Source of the DNA: Cloeon dipterum | Lineage: Eukaryota; Arthropoda; Insecta; Ephemeroptera; Baetidae | Direction: 5' to 3' | Assembly (NCBI RefSeq): GCF_949628265.1 | Contig: NC_088786.1 | Location: 10,850,001-10,914,000 of the forward strand | Length of the DNA stretch: 64,000 bases | Part shown: positions 52,752 to 64,000 of the stretch, piece by piece | Layout: each line of letters begins with the position of its first letter | How positions within the stretch are numbered: the stretch's first letter is position 1 | Notes under the pieces: model-generated | The model's database searches: none | Told to the model about the DNA's origin: nothing | Seen by the model: only the letters and a program-made list of their open reading frames with translations | Position numbers and translations under genes: made by a program

Positions 52752-55700
52752 ATGAGTCAGCGGAGAAGAGGCTCCACTGGTGCCATCAAATGGGATTCTC
52801 TTCCTGACCCCGGCCCTCGTTTCCAATTGGGCGAACGACTTGGAATTGGCGTTAGTGGCGAAGTCTTCCAGGCCACTGATCTTCAGGAAGGTAGTCTGCG
52901 TTGATTTGCAAATATTAAAAATGCAATAATATGGCATAAATATAATTTGGCCTATCTTAAAAAAGTGGCTATAATTTTGGAAAAGAGTTAAAACACGTTA
53001 TTTTAAGAAAGTACTGGGTATTTCAAAGTATATTAAGATCTCGGTATGTGCACGAAATAGTTACCAAAGACTCAATTCAATTTGTAACTTAATCAATTAA
53101 TTAATTTAATCTCCCTGAGACTGATGCTTACAATAAATTTTTAAACTCAAATAAATTGAATAGAAAACTAATTTTGACTGAATTCTATGAGACTGAAACA
53201 GTGTTAATTGGCGTGAACCTCATTTTGACTTCATATGCGCTCACTATACTTTTTGTTTAAATCAAATGTTTTAATAGTAACCAAACGATGATTATAATGT
53301 AAATTGTGCAGTGAGTGTTGTGAAGCATATCACATACAAAAGTGTCGTGCAAGAAAAATGACATTAAAAGAAGCTCCAAAACTGTGCAAAATTTGAAACT
53401 GTGATGATTTTAGTGTTGTACGCTTAGTACGTTTAATAAAATTGTAGTTTTTATGATGTGATTTAAATTCTAGGAAACCTGCAAGTAGCTGTTAAAATTC
53501 AAAGAATCACAGACGAGAACTGGGAAGACCTAGAGGAGGAGTACAGGTTTTACAAAGATCATGCAAACCACCCAAACTTGCCTGATTTTTTTGGCGCCTA
53601 CTGCAAGAGGAGTCGCGATGGAGACCAACTTTGGCTCGTCATGCAGGCTAGTTCCCATTTAGGGACATTGATAGGAAGCAAAGCTAAATTATATTTGATT
53701 CAATATAGCTCTGTGAGGGAGGAACTGTAATTGATATGGTCAAAGCCTTGCACAAGTCTGACAAGAAACTGAGTGAACTACATATTGCTCACATCCTCAA
53801 GGAGACTATTAAGGTATAACTTGAAAGTCTATTTCTCACGCAAAAGTGGATAATATCAATCGTTTATAAGGAAATATTTCGATTTTACTTTAATGCTCAT
53901 CAACCTTCCGCGTCTATTTCATTGTAATTACGATTGAGCCAATTGAAACAGGATATTTTTAGGCCGTGGTTTACCTGCATCAAAACCATTACATGCACCG
54001 CGACATCCGTGCCAGCAACATCCTCCTTACAAAATCTGGGGAAATCAAACTAATTGACTTTGGTCTTTCGAGGTAAAAAAGCTACGAACACAATTGAAAT
54101 GACTTATACGCAATATACACAATATTTTCCCTTCAGGGAGCTTCGCAGCACCATGGGCAAGAGAGGCTCTACTGTGGGCTCTCCTTGTTGGATGGCTCCC
54201 GAGTTGGTCACAAGTGAGCAGAGGAGTCTCAAGATCGGTCATGACGTGTATGACAACCGCGTTGACACTTGGGCAATAGGTTCGTAGATTATTTAGCAAA
54301 CTTTCAAGTGCAATTAAATTTATTTTCTGATCGCAGGTATAACCGCCATTGAACTTGCCGATGCCAAAGCGCCGTTTGAGGATATTCACCCGACCCGTGC
54401 TCTTTTCCAAATCGTGCGAAACCCGCCACCGACTCTCCACCGACCTGCAAGCTGGAGCCAGGAATTCAATGACTTCATTAACGAGTGAGAGTTTTGCTCA
54501 AATTTTAATGGGACAAAAATTTTAAAAAATGCTTCCAGATGCTTGGTGAAAATAGCTGAGAATCGGCCTCTGGTCGTGGAACTTGTTGAGCATCCTTTCC
54601 TCACGCAAATTCCAGAAAATGCCACGCACGTAAGTACTATGAATTTTATCTAAAAGGCAGATTTATTTTCAAATTCAAAATTTATCATCAGATGCTGGGT
54701 GAAATTAAGTCAGTTATGGATAGCGTTGCATCAGTTAAGAAGGAAAGACGCCAAGAAGTGGCGGTCAGGGGAAATTTCCTGAAGGTAATTTTATAATACA
54801 GGGAGTAATTTTATGAGATCTGAACCGTTTTTTTAAACAGGCTGACCAAAATGCTGAGCCAGAAGTAATGTACCTGGAAGATTTGGCTGCATTGGAAAAC
54901 CTCACTGAAGATCTGATCATTGAGCAGCTGCAACATAGAGTCAAGAAAGGCTCATGCTATTCATTCATGGGAGACGTTTTGCTTTTTGTTAATCCCAATG
55001 AGACCCTCAACATTTACAACGAAGAGGTCTGATCTAGTACAAAAGCACAAGCTCAAACTTTGACAGCAAATACGAATTTCCAGAATCAGAGCAAATACAT
55101 GTTCAAAAGCCGATCAGACAACCGCCCCCACATCTACGCAGTGGCAGACTGCGCTTACCAAGATGTTTTGCACCACGATGAGCCTCAGCACATTGTTCTG
55201 AGTGGAGAAAGCATGTCTGGGAAGACCGCCAACATGATGCACGTCATCCGCCACTTGCTATGGCTTGGAAAGGTAATTAAGTTAAAAATTACTGCGGGCC
55301 TACAAATCGAATCTAAATTGAACAGGGCAATATTTCTGTTGCTGTCCGCATCCTGAACGGTCTGACAGTAATTCAAGCAATGGGAAATGCGTGCACCCCT
55401 CTTAATGGCAACTCTACGCGTCACGTGCTTAACACGCAAATGACCTTTACAACCACTGGCAAGGTCAGCGGTGCCATCTTCTGGCTGTACCAACTGGAAC
55501 GCTGGAGAATCACCACAAACGATAGGTATAAAAAAATACAAATTTGACTTCCAAGTTTTAAATAGTAATAAAAAATCCTAGACGTCAGGGCAACTTCCAT
55601 CTTTTCTACTACTTCTATGACGCGATGGATGACAAGCGCGAGCTGAGCAAATACTTCTTAGAACCAGGACGCAGGCACCGATATCTGCGTTCAGTGAGCG

Positions 55701-58173
55701 CCCCAAGTGGGTCCAGCAGCCAGACCTACGTGCCCTCTGATTCCAACTCGGCCAGCAACAATAGCAGGCAATTTGAGACTTTCAAGACCGCTCTCGTTGA
55801 CCTCGAATTCGGCGAAAATAACATCGAGACCGTCAAGAAAATTTTAGCTGCCGTTCTTGTTCTTGGGGAGGTCAGGTTCCGCGACAGTGGCAATGGCAAG
55901 GCCGAGGTTGAAAACCCTAAAGTTGCCGCCCAAGGTGAGCTATTCATGTGCAAAAATGAGATGTTCAATTTGTGAAATTTACAGTTGCGGAGCTCCTCGG
56001 ACTGGACGAAAAAAAATTCTCTTGGGCTCTAGTTAACTATTGTCTTATTGAGAGTGGCAACGCAAAGAAAATGCAGCAGTCACCAGAGGAAGCCGAAATG
56101 GCCAGGGATTCTCTCGCTAGAGCACTCTATGCGCGAATGGTCGACTGGCTTGTCAACTTTATCAATCTTAAGCTCTCTTACTCGCGCGCTGTATTGTGAG
56201 TGTTAAAAATGACAAAAAAAATTGGTTACGTGCAGATCCTGAAATGTTGACAATTTCAGCGGAGACCGTCACATGATTTCTATCCTGGATATGTTCGGAT
56301 TCGAGTGCTTCCAAACCAACAGGATCGAACAACTTTTTGTTAATGCATTGAACGAACAGCTACAGTATAACTACACTCAACGCTTATTTGCTTGGGAGAT
56401 GGTGAGGATATTTTTGCTTTCACGCAACTGGCACGACAGCAGTGCTGGGCAGTTTGCCTAGCTATTTTAAGAGCAGGCGACTTAACATTGTCTTTTCACT
56501 ATTCATTGATTTTCTTCATTTTATATGAGTCCTTTGTATTGAAATGCTTATTTTTATAGATTTCATGTGACTATAACTATATCTTTAAAAAAATTCTTAT
56601 TTTACACCACAGCAAGAGAGATTGGAGGATGAAGTTCCTGGGGAGCCTCTCACTTTCTACGACAATAGGCCATCTGTTGACGTATTGATGGGCAAACCTG
56701 ATGGCGTTATGTGGTTGATTGATGAGGCCACCAGGACAGCTAAAGGCGCTGAATTTATCATTGGTTAGTTTGCATGTATGAGACAGAGCAGTTTTAACAT
56801 AAAATTGTGAATGTAGAATCAATTAATGCACGCAAGAAAACACCATTTTTGCAATCTTCGTCTGAATCGGAGTTCAGTGTGGCTCATTACACCGGTAAGG
56901 TGACCTATGATGCCAAGGATATGTCTGAAAAGAACAGAGACTTCATCCCACCCGAGGTAAAATTTCAGTTTGTTTTTTATTGCTTCTGACATGTATCTGC
57001 TCTGCATGCCCGTACCTTGCGTGCTTCTGCCTTCATAGACATCTATGAATTTTTTTATACCCTTTAAAAATTAAAATTGTTATTGCATGCAGCTCACTGA
57101 GACTCTCCGCCTGTCAAACAATGAGTCGATTAAGATGCTATTTACCAACCTGCTGTCTAGAACTGGTAATCTAGTTCAGGCGCAGGTTGATGTGTCAACT
57201 GCTCAGAAGAATATGCCCGAGAAGGAAACAAAGCGCCGTGCCAGCAAGTGGAATGCCGCCCTTGTTGCGGATAAGCATCAAACTGCCGTAAGTTGTCATT
57301 GAATATATCGAACCAAGTGTCACTTATCCGGAATTTCAGAGGAGCTACAACACCCTGTCCAAGGGCCAGTTCAGCCAGACTCGTCGCATGCGTACGGCCA
57401 CCACCACGTTCAGAGCAGCCTGCTTGGAGATTCTGCGCAACCTAAACTCTGGCGGCACTCACTTTGTGCGCTGCCTTCGCGCTGAACTGACCGGCCAACC
57501 CAGAGGATTCCAAACCGAGGTTGTCCGCCAGCAGCTGAGAGCTCTTGGGGTTGTGGACACGGTCAGGGCTCGCCAGAGGGGCTACCCTTGCCGCGTCGTG
57601 TTCAACGAGTTTCTCAGGAGGTGAGATCGTTATAGTGGCACTGTCGATTGCGACGGGTATTGAATTTTTGCAGATATAAATTCCTGGCTTTCGACTTTGA
57701 CGAGAACGTGGATATGACCGGAGATAACTGTCGCCTGCTCATGGTCCGCCTGAAGATGGAGGGATACGCTATGGGAAAAACGAAGGTGTATCTCAAATAC
57801 TACAACGAAGAATATTTGGCCAGGTGAAATCCACCTTTCGACAAAAAAAACTGGATCATATAAATTTTTACGTTTTGAATTTTGTTTTGATGATTTTAGA
57901 CTGTATGAGCAGCAAGTGAAGAAGATCATTAAGGTGCAATCTATGATGCGTGCTTTCTTGGCTAAGAAGAAGGTTGGCGCGTCAGACAAGCAGCCTGGCA
58001 GCCTAGCTGGCGAAAATACTACGAATTTCGGTAAAGATCGCCCGTCAGTTGCTGAAACCGAGCATCTCTCTCGCTTCAGGCAGCCCCTTGAATCGGTTTT
58101 CGACTATCTTGAGGAGCCACCTGAGCCAGAGACTGAAGGAGAGGCAGTCGAGGCTTCTGACGATGTATTTTAG
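52752..58173 (+). CDS. ninaC: NinaC short isoform (p132-like)
   Basis: Same first 19 coding exons, then reading through the donor at 58030 to a stop at 58171-58173, giving 1157 aa (fly p132 is about 1135). The 47-residue private tail (from residue 1111) is acidic, including [14 protein letters not shown], and lacks the second IQ motif and the C-terminal GEVSDL. AATAAA at 58805-58810 lies in the intron that the long form removes, 0.63 kb after this stop, supporting a real short transcript. In Drosophila the short form is cytoplasmic and the long form rhabdomeric; that is family knowledge, not shown here. Confidence 0.75.
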
Positions 58174-60902
58174 TCGCGGTCTGTTGTAGTTTGGGCAGGT
58201 TGCAGCGCTGTGCCTGTTTTAGCATGTTTTCAATTTATTTAACCACACATACAAATCAAAAAGTAGTTTTGTGAGATCATTTTGACTCACGTGTCGTTGG
58301 TATGAATATTTAGGACCATTTAAAACATTATTCGCGTTTTATCGACCTTTTGGTCTGATGCTATCTTCTGTGAATACAAGTATTATACTGATTAGAAAAA
58401 TCCTTAAGAGTTTTTCCAGGGAAGTAGGTTTCCTAAACACAATTTTAAGTCTACTGAATAATCCTAACAAGGTCCTTATTTTAATGCTGAATTTTATGCA
58501 GGAGATAAGCCTATTTTTCTTAAACATATTTTATCAGGATGATTGTATTTTTTGGTGCATTTTGTATTTTTATTCGTGTTTTTTAAGTGAAGATAGACGG
58601 TTATTTTCGCTTAAATTTGAAAATTTGATTTTTAGCGGCAGGTAAAAATGCTATTGATGCCACGCCAACTCTTATCATTGGAACGATAACTTCAAAAAAA
58701 CCTGACTTTTCAAAATCCAAGCTCCCGTACACTTTTGACAAAATCTTTTGCAGATAGAGTCTTTATAGAAGCGCAGTTGTATTTTGCTAAAATGTCTATT
58801 CACCAATAAAGATATGTATTAATAACCTAAGTCAAGGTACACTGGTCTTATTTCCTACTTGCCCACAAATTTTGGACCAACTTTTTTGAGGTTTGACAAT
58901 GATAATTGTGGCGTGTTTTGCACAATCAGCATTTTCATCTCTGACTGAATTTTCCATTTTGTTTCATGCCACATTATCAACCTCACCATCAAACAGGTCC
59001 AAAAAAGAAAACTCATTGTAATTCCATAAGCTCTTGTCTTTTGATCTGCATTTTGATTTTTGATCTTCTGCTGTTTAGCAAGAGCTACAGGACACTCATC
59101 GGTATCGAAATATCAATCTGAAGACGATGCGGCACTTGCTATTCAGTCGAGTAATGGATTATTTTTTTGCTAAGTGCACACTTTAATAGCGTTTTGCGTC
59201 AGACTTTAGGGGATACATAACTCGAAAGGATATTGCCGAGACCAAAGGCTTCAAGTGCTCAGGTATGTGAAAAGAGTCGATTTTTTTGTATTTTGAGGTC
59301 TCTTTTCACAACACACTTTAATTGTCGTCTCCACGAGTGTACATGTGTCATGCTGTCAATGTGTTCATTGATCTCATTGTTATGAGCCGCAAAAAATTTC
59401 TGAAAAAACCCCCCATCAAAACCCATGAAAATATTCCAGCCGATGCTAGCTCATACGACATGAGAACGACCGCTCTTTTGAGGAAGTACGCTCGCAGATG
59501 GAGGAGACGCTCTCTGTTCCAGATGCTGCTTTTGTATCGTTCAGTTAGACACAGCGACCTGGTTTACTTCTGTCAGCAGGTCAGAAAACATTTTTTTCCA
59601 GCTATCAAAGTTTAGGAAATTCCATACCCATTCATTTCAGGTCCACGTGTATAACCAATCAGCGATAGATGGATTAAAGGGTACAGAAACTATGTCCATT
59701 TCCCAAGAAAAAATCAAAGCCGTCAAAAGCAGCGAGGCTTCATTTTTGCTCGGGAGACAGCCAATTTTCGTTCGAAAAGTTCCATTCCAATTCCAAATGC
59801 TACCGTTCTTCGACACCTCTCACTTCTGCGACCCCACTGAAGCAGGGTAAAGACAGTCGTATATCAGACTGAGTTAATTTATGGCTTGCAAGTGGATTAA
59901 ATTGAAAATTATAGGCTTGATGGAATGTATGCTACCGGGAGGCGCAATCCGCGCGATTTTGATACTTGGGATGCACCATTGAGGCGTAAGAAGATGCAAA
60001 GGGACGAAAATAGGTCGTTCCAACGAAACAACAAGAAAGTGCGTGACCAAGGCTGCCAGACAGGCAGTCACGTAGTTGACAATAGGGCGATGAACAACAA
60101 ACAAGCACAGGCAAATGTCCCGCACATCCAGACTCCTTACAGAAGGGAACTCCTGGACAATCAACCAAAAATGCCAAAGAAAACGACTCCAAGACAAATG
60201 TCTGCAGGGCCAACTGTCTCAGCTGTGAGTAAACTTGATTATAAGAAAAAAACTCCGTTGAAGTAAAAGTTAATGAACTCATCCATGGAGTGGGCCATTT
60301 AAATTCTTTGTCCCCTTTAAATTTATGATCCTAATTTTAACTATGGACACTGAATAGTTAAATCTCTTTCCCAAATTAGAGCTCTTCCCGAGCCAACGAT
60401 TCTGTCATTGATCTGCCATCCAGATCCGTGAGTGCAGTAAGGGGACAATTCGAAGGCGGAAACAGCAACCATAGTGCACGAGTTGGTGCCAACCCAACTG
60501 GTCACATTCAGGAGTTAAAGAATTTGGGCAAAGAAATGTCTGGATCGGACACTGGGACGTTTAACTTCCAGGTTTGCCTCCTACAATGCTTGATTCAGCG
60601 TAAATATTAATGTTGGAACGCAGGGGATGCTCCGCAAGACAAATTTCAGCCGGGGTTCAATGAAGAGATCCGACATTTACTCCCCTGACGACGGACCGTC
60701 TTTCAAAATATCGTCATACAATCAGCAGGATAACAAACAAATGTGGGAAAAGAGCGATTTGGACCAGAGTAAGAACAAAGGTCCGTCTTACTCTGCAGTA
60801 GTCAAGCAGAAGCAGCCAAAGGTAGGCTTTGCTGACAAAAATGACAACCGACATGAAATAGCTCCAGGACTCATCATTGAGGGAGAAGTGTCTGACTTGT
60901 AA
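52752..60902 (+). CDS. ninaC: NinaC long isoform: kinase-myosin III (27 coding exons)
   Basis: Photoreceptor kinase-myosin III, 1529 aa (Drosophila p174 is about 1500). Coding exons end at 52890, 53646, 53813, 54072, 54279, 54484, 54629, 54784, 55026, 55272, 55525, 55934, 56195, 56401, 56763, 56956, 57287, 57620, 57823, 58030, 59150, 59262, 59579, 59846, 60224, 60571, 60902; starts are 52752, 53474, 53709, 53963, 54137, 54337, 54539, 54692, 54841, 55084, 55326, 55582, 55985, 56260, 56613, 56817, 57093, 57340, 57674, 57900, 59079, 59203, 59440, 59641, 59915, 60380, 60624. The kinase (about 26-298) shows GIGVSGEV, K54, HRD (D153) and DFG (D171). The motor has P-loop GESMSGKT (437-444) and DMFGFE. 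IQ motifs follow near 1073 and 1132. The C-terminus ends GEVSDL, comparable with the INAD-binding end of fly p174. Phases agree throughout. Confidence 0.93.
53647..53708 (+). other. ninaC: Predicted GC-AG intron in ninaC
   Basis: The only way to keep the kinase sequence intact (LWLVMQ joined to LCEGGT, matching the expected hinge) uses donor CAG/GCTAGT with acceptor ATATAG. GT alternatives either create a stop codon or delete hinge residues. Confidence 0.65.
58805..58810 (+). terminator. ninaC: Intronic poly(A) signal for short ninaC
   Basis: AATAAA inside the intron between long-form exons 20 and 21, downstream of the short-form stop codon. Confidence 0.65.
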
Positions 60903-61281
60903 ATTCAGCGCTGTAATTAAGTAACACCCAATTTTATTTATTTTAATTGTTTTCAATTTTATTATAAATCAGTTTCGCTTTCCAATAATTATTGGATTAA
61001 AATAGGCGATTTTCATCTATTATATTTTGACCCTTTCTGTTAAACTAACTACTTTTTGTTACTGGATGCTTTGAAAAAAATAGAATTAAAAAATAATATA
61101 TATCCCGTTAATGACTACAATGATTGTTATCAAGAAAACAGTCAACGCGTGCACTTACTACAGTTTAAGATAATTGCTTTCAGTAGGTGTAACCTTTAAA
61201 TTTACAGCTGAGGTATCAAAGTTACATTGCTCTTTGTTGTTACATTAACCTGATATTGATGTCTCATTTTGATTTCTAAAA

Positions 61282-61335
61282 AATAAACGCTGTTCTGTTG
61301 GCAATGTGCAAGTTTTTGACACAACCTCCAATAAA
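61282..61335 (+). terminator. ninaC: Long ninaC poly(A) signal candidates
   Basis: AATAAA occurs at 61282-61287 and again at 61330-61335, 380-430 bases after the long-form stop and before the opposing zinc-finger gene ends. Confidence 0.4.
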
Positions 61336-61504
61336 ATCATATTATGACAGTTCCAGAGTATATCGACATTAACTGCTTCTTGAAAAATAACACAGTCTCT
61401 GACTTCATAGAAAACTTCAGAAGGCACTACTTAATTTAAAATTTAGATGGCAGTGAGACTAGATTTCAATGTGAATAGCAACTATTAGTGTAGAAATTAG
61501 ATAT

Positions 61505-62051
61505 TCAGTTATGTTTAGACCTGCCAGAGCTGCTACTGCTGCTCGACCTGTCACCTTGGATGCGGACCGACTCGGTCACCACTTCACCCCTTTTGATCAT
61601 ATCCACCAACGATTCTAGTTTAGTCGGATTAGGGATTTGGAGGACAGTGTGCGCCTCTTCCAGGATCAAAAGGCCGTTACGAGCGTCTTCTGCTGCTAGA
61701 CCGTGTTTTGTGGTCACGTGCTCCTCCCAAAAGCCGTGATTATTCAGTACCTAGAATGAGTTCTTTCGTTGAAACCACCCTAGTTGAGAATAACTCGGTT
61801 TGGATACCTGAGGACACCATTTGCAAGTCAACTTTGGGCTCGATGTATGCGTCGATTTAATGTGTCGCCTCCGAAAACCCCAGCTTGTGTACGCTCGGTC
61901 GCAAAACGGGCAAGGGAAGGGTGGAAACGAAGCAGCGTCATCTGAATCAAGCCGTGAGCTCCTAGATAAAAGGTCTCCTATCAAAACGTACCTTTCGTTG
62001 GGTCAAAATTCAGATCAGAGTGGAATGCGAGGGAATCTGTTCTGCAGCATC
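61505..62051 (-). CDS. C2H2 zinc-finger protein, 3' part
   Basis: Three phase-consistent exons in coding order: 62051-61992, 61941-61808, 61750-61505, ending in TGA. Two C2H2 fingers are visible: one in FPCPFCDRAYTSWGFRRRHI with a following KSTH, the other split by the last intron (LTCKWCPQ joined to VLNNHGFWEEHVTTKH); both are C-x2-C-x12-H-x4-H. A Ser-rich tail follows. The N-terminal part was not found; upstream exons may lie between here and the BEN gene. It converges on ninaC. An 82-codon minus-strand frame (62407-62159) could be an upstream exon but has no supporting junction. The family beyond C2H2 is not recognised. Confidence 0.65.
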
Positions 62052-62407
62052 CTAGAGGAAGACAGAAATTTTTCATGAAGCAAAATATTTTTAAAAGAAC
62101 AGAGCACTTAGGTTTTTATTATTAGTATCGCTTGTTGGCAATAAAGATTAGTGTTTGCTTACTTATTAACTGGATGGTTTATTTCTCTTTGTTTACGTAT
62201 TGACATAAATTTTTGTACATTGCACTTTCTAAAAGGGTTGTTTGCGTCAGCAATTTTAACACACATTCTAAGCATTTTGTTCGGTTTTCTGGCAGGCGTA
62301 TGGACACCAACACCTTTTCTGAAACACTCACTGCTAAAATGCGAGTTAGGCTCATTTTCAGTGGCTAGTTGATTAGGAATCGTTCTCTTTAATCTGTAAC
62401 GCGACAT

Positions 62408-63315
62408 TCAGCTCTTCAATTACAGGTTATTAATATCATTCTCATTTTGTTTACTTGAGATCTCTTGCGGTTTTATTTTGATTGGCTAACGACATCACAA
62501 GCAATTTCTAAGACATTTATTAACACAGCCAACATTTACAGTTGATTTATTGTTAAAATTGATGCACTCTGCTTCGTAGCCAATTAGCAACAATTGTTGT
62601 CACTGTTTAACATTTAATTTTCAGCTTTCCAAAAAACAACGTCATATTTAACAGCAACAATTCAGTTAAATATGTTATAATTAATATGGCTCATCATATG
62701 TGGAACAAAAATTAACTTTGAGCTCGTTCTGTCAGCAAATTGTTGCATCAGATTTTCTTCTAAACGGTTTATGGTAATGTTTGTTGTTTTTCTTCCTAAA
62801 CACACACATATACACGATATACAGCAGTGTTTAACGGTCAATGTGTTGTATAATGTATATTGCTTCTAAAATATTATCTCACCTCTAGTAACACTTATAA
62901 AAATCAGTACACAAAATACCCCTGTTTGCAGTTACTCTCTATAAACACCTTTTACAACATGCTTTGCAAACAAACAGCGTCTTTTTGAAGCCACTCACAA
63001 CTTTTTCCCACTCGTATACACACATCAACCACGAATGATTATATCATTATTGGCACTATAATTATATAATATGAATTATGGTGTGAATATCATTAGTCAA
63101 CTCAAAATAAAAATCAATCAGGGCACGGCTTATTCACAGAGCCTTGAGGTATTTGTCTTCGCTTTCGTGGAAACGAAGCCTGAGTAAAAAAGGAACTGCT
63201 GAAAATACAAAATTTAGGGAGTGTCGCGAATTTATGTCGGCCAAGGCTCTGCAAAAGCCCGAATATAAATTAGACTTTCACTACGGCTTACATCACAGCG
63301 ACATCTTATCTACAA
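62408..63315. other. Non-coding stretch between zinc-finger and BEN genes
   Basis: AT-rich sequence with no exon I can support. It may be the 3' UTR of the BEN gene or an intron of either gene. Confidence 0.4.
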
Positions 63316-64000
63316 CTATAAGAGGAACGGCGTCTTCCGCCCTTTCAACACCAGATTCCGTTTCAGCCCACGGTTGGCCGTGTCGATTTTTGTGACACAA
63401 CTTTTCCACTGCTCGTCAAACTCGGCCGGCGTCATGCCACTAAAGTGGTTGAGCACCTCTCTGATGAGTTGAATTTTGTGAGTGTTAAACTGCCGCTTGC
63501 CCATCTTGCCGTTCACATTGCACAGTAGCCGCTCCTCGGTGGTGAAGAGCAGCTTCATGAGGTCGCAGCCAAGCTGCTCAAGCGTTCGGCCGGTGGCCCA
63601 GGTGGCCAGGATCTCCTTGCTTGGCAGCAGGCAAGCGTACGGAAGGCTCTCGTAGGCTGCGTCCTCCGTGTTGTCCTCGGTCTGGCACGGCGCCAGCACT
63701 TTTGAGTCGACCGGCGCCGAGTCAGTGTCGTCCCCTGCGGCGCCAGTCAAGATCAGAGAGCAGTTTGATTGCCATCTAGGTGGGGGTGCAGCAGGCGTAC
63801 AGACTTAGCTCTAGCCACAAGCAGCAACAAACATGCACAGCGGTAACACAGCTCTTTCTTTGTAAGTCCAGTGATTCGCAAAGAGTGACAGTTTTTTTAG
63901 AGATTTTATGGATACAATTGATGAAAAACAGAAGAAAAAAGGCGACAACCACCTTGGCACGAATTTCCATGAAAGCTTTAAGATCTTTTGGTAAAACGGT
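63316..64000 (-). CDS. BEN-domain protein, 3' part (truncated by window end)
   Basis: The last exon (63775-63316, 152 codons plus stop) contains a BEN domain: about 90 residues from LLPSKEILATW through LMKLLFTTEERL, NGKMGKRQF and FDEQWKSC to KIDTANRGLKR. BEN domains bind DNA and occur in chromatin and repressor proteins. Upstream of it is an acidic linker (AGDDTDSAP). A possible preceding exon at 64000-63953 (donor AAG/GTGG) joins in phase but has little independent support. The gene runs off the right edge. It may be a neighbour of, or share a locus with, the zinc-finger gene, but it has its own stop codon. Confidence 0.6.

Noticed and set aside
61821..62078. Plus-strand frame opposite the zinc-finger exons
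   Set aside because: Shadow of the minus-strand C2H2 coding sequence, which has fingers and consistent splice junctions.

Overview
The window is arthropod, almost certainly insect, nuclear DNA. It contains spliced genes with many short GT-AG introns, long (GA)n/(CT)n tracts, AT-rich intergenic sequence, and the gene set Wnt6, Wnt10 and ninaC. I cannot name the species. All exon models were built by hand from splice consensus, reading-frame phase and protein-family resemblance; no alignment or transcript data was available.

Layout. 1-20075 has no gene I can support; it holds microsatellites, one short MITE-like element and TAAT-rich stretches that could be regulatory. 20614-29186 (minus) is a complete Wnt6 in 7 exons (378 aa, 24 Cys) with a 6.5 kb first intron carrying a LINE remnant. 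29400-39060 has no supported gene. 39076-42557 (minus) is a 17-exon secreted protein with four tandem C-type lectin domains (618 aa). 44612-48624 (plus) is Wnt10 in 7 exons (about 422 aa). 52752-60902 (plus) is ninaC, a kinase-myosin III with 27 coding exons (1529 aa) and an alternative early 3' end at 58173 (1157 aa). 61505-62051 (minus) is the 3' part of a two-finger C2H2 protein. 63316-64000 (minus) is the 3' part of a BEN-domain protein.

How the parts relate. Wnt6 and Wnt10 are secreted, lipid-modified signalling ligands and belong to the ancient Wnt9-Wnt1-Wnt6-Wnt10 cluster; wg/Wnt1 is not in the window. Here Wnt6 and Wnt10 are divergently transcribed, and the lectin gene lies between them. 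ninaC, a photoreceptor protein, follows Wnt10. The lectin, the phototransduction myosin and the Wnts have no evident shared pathway, so their proximity is best read as synteny plus insertion, not as an operon-like unit.

The most interesting observations are: the ABAB exon duplication of the four-lectin gene and its place inside the Wnt cluster; the loss of one conserved cysteine pair (both Trp) in Wnt10; the ninaC alternative 3' end with its own poly(A) signal; a long hairpin in a Wnt6 intron; an inverted repeat upstream of Wnt10; and a dispersed GGGTGGTCCAT motif with MITE-like pairs. I did not find an evident wholly new biological system.
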